IMG/VR virus record: IMGVR_UViG_3300037862_000019
Coordinates: 1 to 31,693 of that record
DNA length: 31,693 nucleotides
Reading direction: 5' to 3' (one strand)
DNA from: a virus
Shown: positions 26,426-31,693 of the stretch, piece after piece
Position numbering within the stretch: position 1 is the stretch's first letter
Layout: each line of letters opens with the position of its first letter
The notes under the pieces: model-generated
Databases searched by the model: none
The model's input: the letters and a program-made list of their open reading frames with translations, nothing else
Told to the model about the DNA's origin: nothing
Made by a program: the position numbers and the translations under genes

Positions 26426-28626
26426 CGTGGGACACCCATTGGGTCACGCAGGGCGTTTTGTTCAGCTTTGATGGCCATTTCGTTTGCCTTCAATCCATAT
26501 TTCGCCAGCAACTCGGCATTATCCAAAGCCAACTGCTGCGCCATTTTATCGCGCTCCAGATCCATGTTGGCCGACATCTCCATCATCTTGCGCTCATGGT
26601 CGGCAACCGCCTTCTGTGCGTCAAGCTGGGCGCGCTGGGCGTCGGTCTGCATACGCGCCTGCGCCTTGGCTTGTTCAACCATCATGTAGGCTTGATTGGG
26701 ATCAGTCATTTGCTGCTGCTGTTGCTGCGCCTGTTGCGCCTGCATCATCATCTGCTGTTCAATCTCTGGCGACATCGGGTTGAAGTAGCGCTCTGCATTG
26801 CGGATGCCAGACGATGCCAGCATATCGGCCAGCGTGTTGCGGATACCCGTCAGCGAAACAACACCGTTGCCCGGCCCGTACTGCTGGAATATCTGCATCT
26901 GCATTCCAAGGATTTCGCGGTATGCGGCAGACTTTTCTTCTTCGCGCCCGGTGCCAAGACCCACGTTCACAGACACATCCATCGACGTATCCCAGACGCG
27001 GGGATCAACTGGTGCAAACTGGCTGTTAAGACGCATCAGCTTTTCGCCGTCAGCGTGCTTGACCGTCAGTCGCAGTATCAGGCCGAACAGGCGGCGCATA
27101 CCGCCCTCGGCAAGGTTGCGTGCCATTGTCTCAATCTGGCCCGCAGCGGCTTGTATAGTGGCGCTGACAGCCACCTTGGACGTTGACTGCATGGAGTCTG
27201 GGTCAAGCCCCATGCTGGCCCGTGTGACGCCTGTCTTTTGCTCTACCAACCCGTCCATGTATTGCAGCGCACTCAGGGTCTGGCCTGCGGTAAACGGCAC
27301 GGCATAAACTTCCATCATGCCCGGCGCGTCTTGGCGGATCACGGCCCCGATCTCATTGTTCAGCACGTCATCAACATCGACCTTGCCTTTGACGATACCG
27401 ATGCGGGGATTGTTGACCATTGCCACGTTGTCCAGAACGCCGCGAAGAATTGACGTTGCCGTGTCTTGGTCGTCCATTGTCAGATCGGGAATAGACCGGC
27501 CCAGCATCGTGTGCGGTTCTGGGTCAATCTCAAAGATGGCATACGGGATTTCATCGCACGGCTCAACGGACAGCACCTTGTAGGCATTGCCGCCCAGAAT
27601 AGCGCGGTGCAGCGTTGGGATACCCGTGCCGTCCACGTCGATGCGCATATACGCCTCAGTCACCATCACCTTCTTCATGGATGGATCAATGGCGTTTTCG
27701 TCTTCGTTGCCGTTCAGGCTGTAGCCGCGCCGGGCTTCTTCTTCGCTCTCTACGATCGTGTCATTGTCGGTGCTGCTATTGAGATTGAACACGTCGTCAA
27801 ACTCAAAGCCCATCGCCACCAGATCACCGACGCGCATATCTGTCCGCTGGCCGCAGACATAGCAATCGTCAATCGTGCGGGCATTCCGGTCAAAGAAAAA
27901 CTCCTCCGGCGGGATGCTGTCGATCACAATGTCGCCAGCGTATGTCGTGCGCGAAATCTTTAGATCATGCGACGTGACAGGCGGTGCGCCAAACGCCATC
28001 TCTGGCGCAACCATCGCTTCGGCTTCTGTGGTTTCCGTATGTTCAATGACCTCGACATCAGGATCAGACATCAACGCCTGAAACTGCATGTCGTTCAGGC
28101 CGCTGTAGGTGTAGATTTTGGTCTTGGTCTTTTCCTCATAATAGGCTTTGGCGATGCCCATCTTTTTGATCAGCGCATCGTGGAACACATCGGATAGGAT
28201 GCGGAACCCGCCAACTTCGTTAAACTTCCAGTGAATGTAGGTCGTGGCCTGATCGGCAAACTGCACATCCTCTTGCCCGCGCGGGATAAACTCCACAAAC
28301 TTGCTGGACGACAGGAAAATCCGCATCAGGCTTGGCTTGATTGACCGCACGATGTCGCGCACCTTGGTCGCTACAACCTTGCTGCGCCCGTCCTCATAGC
28401 CGATGTCTGTCTCACCGTCGAAATATCGCTGGGCCTTGATACGGCCCTCGCTGACATCGCTTTCAATAAAATCAATCGCATCCTCAACGGCAGTAGAGAA
28501 AACCGCTTGGATGTCGCTCTCGTCAAGCGGCTGCGGCCCTGTGGTCGTATCTTCTTCGTCCTCAATCACGCCAGCGTCATCAAGGATTTCCAACACTTCT
28601 TCGGGGATCAGATCTTCGGGGTCCAT
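26422..28626 (-). CDS. Portal protein (P22-like)
   Basis: A 734-residue portal, large as in P22. Signatures are DIVRSIKPSLMRIFLSSSKF, TYIHWKFNEVGGFRILSDVF, YEEKTKTKIYTYSGL, VIDSIPPEEFFFDRNARTID, DQDTATSILRGVLDNVAMVN, and GVTRASMGLDPDSMQSTSKV. The C-terminal 120 residues are Gln/Met-rich and helical (QQAQQQQQQMTDPNQAYMMV, AQARMQTDAQRAQLDAQKAV), resembling the P22 barrel that extends into the capsid. It forms the dodecameric DNA channel, bound by TerL in packaging and by adaptor proteins afterwards. AAAGGAC ribosome site. Confidence 0.93.
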   Translation of the reverse strand: MDPEDLIPEEVLEILDDAGVIEDEEDTTTGPQPLDESDIQAVFSTAVEDAIDFIESDVSEGRIKAQRYFDGETDIGYEDGRSKVVATKVRDIVRSIKPSLMRIFLSSSKFVEFIPRGQEDVQFADQATTYIHWKFNEVGGFRILSDVFHDALIKKMGIAKAYYEEKTKTKIYTYSGLNDMQFQALMSDPDVEVIEHTETTEAEAMVAPEMAFGAPPVTSHDLKISRTTYAGDIVIDSIPPEEFFFDRNARTIDDCYVCGQRTDMRVGDLVAMGFEFDDVFNLNSSTDNDTIVESEEEARRGYSLNGNEDENAIDPSMKKVMVTEAYMRIDVDGTGIPTLHRAILGGNAYKVLSVEPCDEIPYAIFEIDPEPHTMLGRSIPDLTMDDQDTATSILRGVLDNVAMVNNPRIGIVKGKVDVDDVLNNEIGAVIRQDAPGMMEVYAVPFTAGQTLSALQYMDGLVEQKTGVTRASMGLDPDSMQSTSKVAVSATIQAAAGQIETMARNLAEGGMRRLFGLILRLTVKHADGEKLMRLNSQFAPVDPRVWDTSMDVSVNVGLGTGREEEKSAAYREILGMQMQIFQQYGPGNGVVSLTGIRNTLADMLASSGIRNAERYFNPMSPEIEQQMMMQAQQAQQQQQQMTDPNQAYMMVEQAKAQARMQTDAQRAQLDAQKAVADHERKMMEMSANMDLERDKMAQQLALDNAELLAKYGLKANEMAIKAEQNALRDPMGVPR

Positions 28627-28636
28627 GTCGTGTCCT

Positions 28637-30886
28637 TTATTGCGGGCTGTATTCAGACTCTACAGCACGGGTCGCCGCTGGGGTAGATGCTGTGAATAGA
28701 GTTGACGCCAGAAGCCGTGAAAGCTGTTCCGTTTGCGCGTCTGTCAATTGTTGGCCCTTCATGGCGGCATCCAAAACCCGCAATGCGATAACTGCATCCG
28801 GTCCTTGTTTTTGAGTCAACGCTCGCGCGATGTCCTGATAAATCTGTTGTCGACGCCCGACAGAATATTCGCCCGTCATGCCCGTGACCGCTTGCACAAG
28901 TGCTTTCGCCGTGTTGATCGGCTCCCCCTGCGCTGCTTGGCCAATGATGCCCGGCTCGGTCATGCTTTGGATGTCAGCATCTGTGGCCTGTCGGATTTGG
29001 GTGCGCGAATTAACAGAAGTAGCGGCGCGGGTTTCCGATGCCACCATCGCCTGATCCAGCATCCCAAGCATTTCGTCAGCATCCGGCCCAAGCAACCTGC
29101 GGATCTTCTCACGGGCGTTGTCGCTGCCAGCCTCGCGCAGCAAAGCCATCGCCTGCCGGGCGTCAATGTTTGGATCGCTTGGAATGCGCCGAACGTCACC
29201 GACAAGTTGCTCAATGCGCGTGCGCAGCCCGACCTTGGCTGCATCAATCTGTGCCTGTGAAGGATTAACCCCAAGTTCTAATCCTACATCCTCAACTCGT
29301 GTGCGGGGGCTTATCAGGCGTTCACCTAATGCGAACGCATCACGCTCGGCAATCGTGTCACCGCCAATTCTGACAGCCTGTGCATACGTTCCCTGTGGTC
29401 CACCTGTTGCGTCAATAATTGCATCGCGCAGATCATTGGCCTGACGCTGGTATCGCAAACTCTGCGGCGTATCAACTGGCACAAAGCCTTCGGTATTTTT
29501 AGCGCCACGAGCCAAAGCGCCCAAAGCCTTTTTCAATTCGTCAAGCTGCCTGACATTAGGCATTTCAACAAATTGCAACGAACCATCGTCTGCGATCCGC
29601 GCCATGATCTGCATGTTGGTCATGCCACGGTCACGCATTTCTGCGTTTGCCTGCTGGATGGCTTGGTTCAAAATATCAGGCTCAATCCGCTGCGTGATAA
29701 TTGTTTCAATCTGGCGACCAGAAGCATCAGCGTAATCAATTGGCGTTGAATAGGCTGCGTCATAACTTGCTGTGCGCTCTGGGGCCGACCGGCGCATGAT
29801 GTCAGAAACGGCGCTTACTGGACCCTCTGCTGGTCCCCCAAGCAAGCCCGTCATGCCTGTTTCAAGGCCTTCATTGACACGGACCATGCGCTCATCAAGC
29901 GGCGTCCTGACGGCCTGTGCGGCTGCTGGGCCAGATGCACCCGTTGCATCCAACAGCGCCTGTGCAGCCACCCCAGCATCGCCCACAATGCCCTCGGCAC
30001 CAGCTTGCTCTACCCGCGCAATGGCATCATTGATGTCGCCGCCCGATTGGAACGTGTTTTTAATAACGCGGGCTGCATTTGCTGAAATACCAAAGGCGGC
30101 GGCGATCTGGGCAACGTCACTGCGGCGAACCATGCCCATGACGTTTCCAGCCGCCTCGGCCACATACGGCGTTGCAGCACCCAGCACCCCACCGGTTGCG
30201 GCACCAAAGCCAGCGCCGCTCGCAGCCCCAGCCACACGGCTTTCTTGGTCAGTGCCTTCGCCAGCGCCATAAAGCCCGCCCTCGACGGCCCCCAAAGATC
30301 CACCAGCCAACAGGCCCCGTAACGCCTGCGCGCCTCTCGTGCCAGCGCCCAGAACGCCAGCAAGTGCGCCCGGAATTGCAGCGGGCAAAGCCGCAGCAGC
30401 CAAGGCGGCTGACCCAACGCCACCGGCTAGGTTCAAACCAAGCGTTTCGCCGGGCCGTTCACGTTCCATTGCGCCAGCCAAAGCACGCGTTCCAGCCTGT
30501 GCGTTTGGACCACGCAATGCCCCAACAGCCTCATCAACCATTGATCCAACGCCGGGAATGCCGCGTGCAACTTGGGTAGCCCGTGCAGCGCCAAGGTTTT
30601 CGTCAATTAACGACCGATCAATTGATGACCGCGAAATATCCCCAGCACTGGTGCCTGCCATTGCGCGCTCAACGGCTTCTGGGTCCATAGAGCTAAACCC
30701 CGGCGAAACAACATATCGCTGGCCGTTTGGGCGTTCGAACACACGGGTTGTGCCATTCCGAGAAATAACGCGCGGCATTGTCGCCAGATCAGCCTGTGCA
30801 GCCTTTTGGGCAGCTTCCTCTGGCGTGGTCGCGCGGACTTCAAAGTCCACTCCGTCACGCGATACGGGATAAATCTTTTCAACCAT
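28637..30886 (-). CDS. Large internal virion / DNA-ejection protein
   Basis: A 749-residue protein. Residues 1-70 are a small folded domain (IYPVSRDGVDFEVRATTPEE, GQRYVVSPGF). Residues 150-255 are a Gly/Ala-rich glycine-zipper-like hydrophobic region (AGGVGSAALAAAALPAAIPG, ASGAGFGAATGGVLGAATPY), probably membrane-active. The rest is helical (TDADIQSMTEPGIIGQAA). Such proteins are ejected with the genome to build a channel through the host envelope (compare P22 gp16/gp20 and T7 gp14-16). Starts in a TGATG overlap with the upstream gene; portal follows 10 bp later. Confidence 0.8.
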   Translation of the reverse strand: MVEKIYPVSRDGVDFEVRATTPEEAAQKAAQADLATMPRVISRNGTTRVFERPNGQRYVVSPGFSSMDPEAVERAMAGTSAGDISRSSIDRSLIDENLGAARATQVARGIPGVGSMVDEAVGALRGPNAQAGTRALAGAMERERPGETLGLNLAGGVGSAALAAAALPAAIPGALAGVLGAGTRGAQALRGLLAGGSLGAVEGGLYGAGEGTDQESRVAGAASGAGFGAATGGVLGAATPYVAEAAGNVMGMVRRSDVAQIAAAFGISANAARVIKNTFQSGGDINDAIARVEQAGAEGIVGDAGVAAQALLDATGASGPAAAQAVRTPLDERMVRVNEGLETGMTGLLGGPAEGPVSAVSDIMRRSAPERTASYDAAYSTPIDYADASGRQIETIITQRIEPDILNQAIQQANAEMRDRGMTNMQIMARIADDGSLQFVEMPNVRQLDELKKALGALARGAKNTEGFVPVDTPQSLRYQRQANDLRDAIIDATGGPQGTYAQAVRIGGDTIAERDAFALGERLISPRTRVEDVGLELGVNPSQAQIDAAKVGLRTRIEQLVGDVRRIPSDPNIDARQAMALLREAGSDNAREKIRRLLGPDADEMLGMLDQAMVASETRAATSVNSRTQIRQATDADIQSMTEPGIIGQAAQGEPINTAKALVQAVTGMTGEYSVGRRQQIYQDIARALTQKQGPDAVIALRVLDAAMKGQQLTDAQTEQLSRLLASTLFTASTPAATRAVESEYSPQ

Positions 30887-31693
30887 CAGAAAGGCTCCCC
30901 AACCGTGACGCCATTGATCGGTGGTGTAGCGGTCGTTGATGCGCCCCCACCGGCACGTTCAACTGCCCGCTGGTAAATTTCTTGCAAGTCACGCAAGCCC
31001 TCCCTAAAGGCTTCTGCACTTTGCGCCCGATTAAGCCTTGCGATAGCATTGGTGGCTGCTTGGCCTTCTCGTTCAGTAATTGCGCCGCCGCCCTTTAGGC
31101 TTTCGAATGCTTGCAAAAATGCTTGCCCTTGCAATTGTTCAATGCGCGTTACAATGTCAGTGCCAGATTGCGTCATTGCGGGCATACGGCCTTGGATCAT
31201 GCCAGTAACGCCTTCAAGGCTGTCGCTTTCCAAAACGCTGTTAATTAATTGCAGGCTGTCCATTGCCGTTGCAACTTGAGTTTGCTTGTCAACCTCCGCC
31301 ACCTGCGCCTCTGCTGCTGGTTCTCCGCCCGGAATGCGGCGCATTGAACGCGCCCCTGTATCTGGGTCGGTAATCAACTCAAAGCCCGGCGGGATCGTTC
31401 CAACTTCGCTGCCGGTGTTGACGTTGACGTTTGTGCCACCGCCGCCAACCTTGTTCGCTGTGCCGTCTGCCTTGAGGTTGTAAAGCCCTTCTTCAATCTG
31501 TGTGCCGGGGAACATTTCACGCATCTGCGCGGCGCTTAGGATTTGGCCACGGTCAGGCGCAGGTTCCTGCGAGTCTTGATAGGCCTTCAATGCGGCCACG
31601 GCTCCGATTGCGTCAACAAGCTGCACAAAGCGTTCTCCGCCCGGCTGCGCGCGCAGAAACTCAATGGTCTTGTTCTTGGATTGCGTATCCTGC
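30886..31693 (-). CDS. Virion protein, N-terminus outside window
   Basis: The frame is open to the right edge with 268 codons visible; an internal GTG at 31626 is possible but the open frame upstream (QSKNKTIEFLRAQPGGERFV) looks like real protein, so I treat it as truncated. Later segments are AGGGGTNVNVNTGSEVG-like Gly/Asn-rich (residues near GTIPPGFELITDPDTGARSM) and a helical C-terminus with LEGVTGMIQGRMPAMTQSGT and REGQAATNAIARLNRAQSAE. Similar proteins lie beside ejection proteins in marine podoviruses. The GFELITDPDTG motif is a common feature of phage internal proteins. Function unknown. Confidence 0.75.
   Translation of the reverse strand, partial: QDTQSKNKTIEFLRAQPGGERFVQLVDAIGAVAALKAYQDSQEPAPDRGQILSAAQMREMFPGTQIEEGLYNLKADGTANKVGGGGTNVNVNTGSEVGTIPPGFELITDPDTGARSMRRIPGGEPAAEAQVAEVDKQTQVATAMDSLQLINSVLESDSLEGVTGMIQGRMPAMTQSGTDIVTRIEQLQGQAFLQAFESLKGGGAITEREGQAATNAIARLNRAQSAEAFREGLRDLQEIYQRAVERAGGGASTTATPPINGVTVGEPF

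Noticed and set aside
1-31693. CRISPR arrays, tRNA genes, transposases or an integrase
   Set aside because: I saw no regularly spaced repeats with spacers, no tRNA-like cloverleaf in the short intergenic gaps, and no recombinase or transposase motif; the genome continues outside the window so an integrase cannot be excluded.

Overview
The window is one large piece of a double-stranded DNA tailed phage (or prophage) genome, most likely a short-tailed, podovirus-like phage of an alphaproteobacterium, probably a marine Rhodobacterales. The call rests on a P22-like portal, an SU10-like capsid and adaptor, a scaffold, a large subunit of terminase, internal virion proteins and several tail-fibre genes, with no tape-measure or sheath gene. 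The host guess rests on a GapR/DUF2312 gene (a family essentially confined to Alphaproteobacteria) and on the GC-rich composition. Both ends cut through genes (a virion protein at 1-736 and another at 30886-31693), so the genome continues outside the window. No integrase is visible, so lifestyle is undecided.

Layout. A divergent control region at 15311-15433 separates two transcription units. Rightwards (15434-19830, + strand) runs an early operon: small unknown proteins, an Ala-rich repeat protein, an ERF-type annealing protein, a coiled-coil protein, NinB, a GapR-like protein and a Ref/DUF968-like HNH nuclease. Leftwards (15310 down to 1, - strand) run an XRE-type repressor, a VRR-NUC nuclease, a replication initiator with intragenic iterons, a putative helicase-loader-like protein, SSB, a run of small genes, an HD hydrolase, terminase small and large subunits, then adaptor, tail-fibre, nozzle-like and internal virion genes. 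The right third (31693 down to 19854, - strand) holds an internal virion protein, a DNA-ejection-like protein, portal, scaffold, major capsid protein, several small genes, the lysis cassette (M15 endolysin, Rz/Rz1), a metallophosphoesterase and a deoxynucleotide kinase. It converges with the early operon at 19831-19853.

The most striking locus is the terminase large subunit gene (7343-10087). It is interrupted by two inteins, one in the Walker A ATPase loop and one at the nuclease active-site Asp. The first intein carries no sense-strand homing endonuclease. In its place an HNH endonuclease gene (9181-9783) lies on the opposite strand, while the intein frame stays open straight through it. 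A second, free-standing HNH endonuclease gene (23631-24206, + strand) abuts the major capsid gene and has its own promoter-like sequence and a potential alternative-hairpin leader.

Other candidates for follow-up are the iteron array plus helically phased AT-rich repeats inside the replication gene (a lambda-like origin arrangement), three 11-bp-phased GTTAG repeats in the divergent promoter region, and a low-GC C-type-lectin-like receptor-binding protein in the tail cluster.
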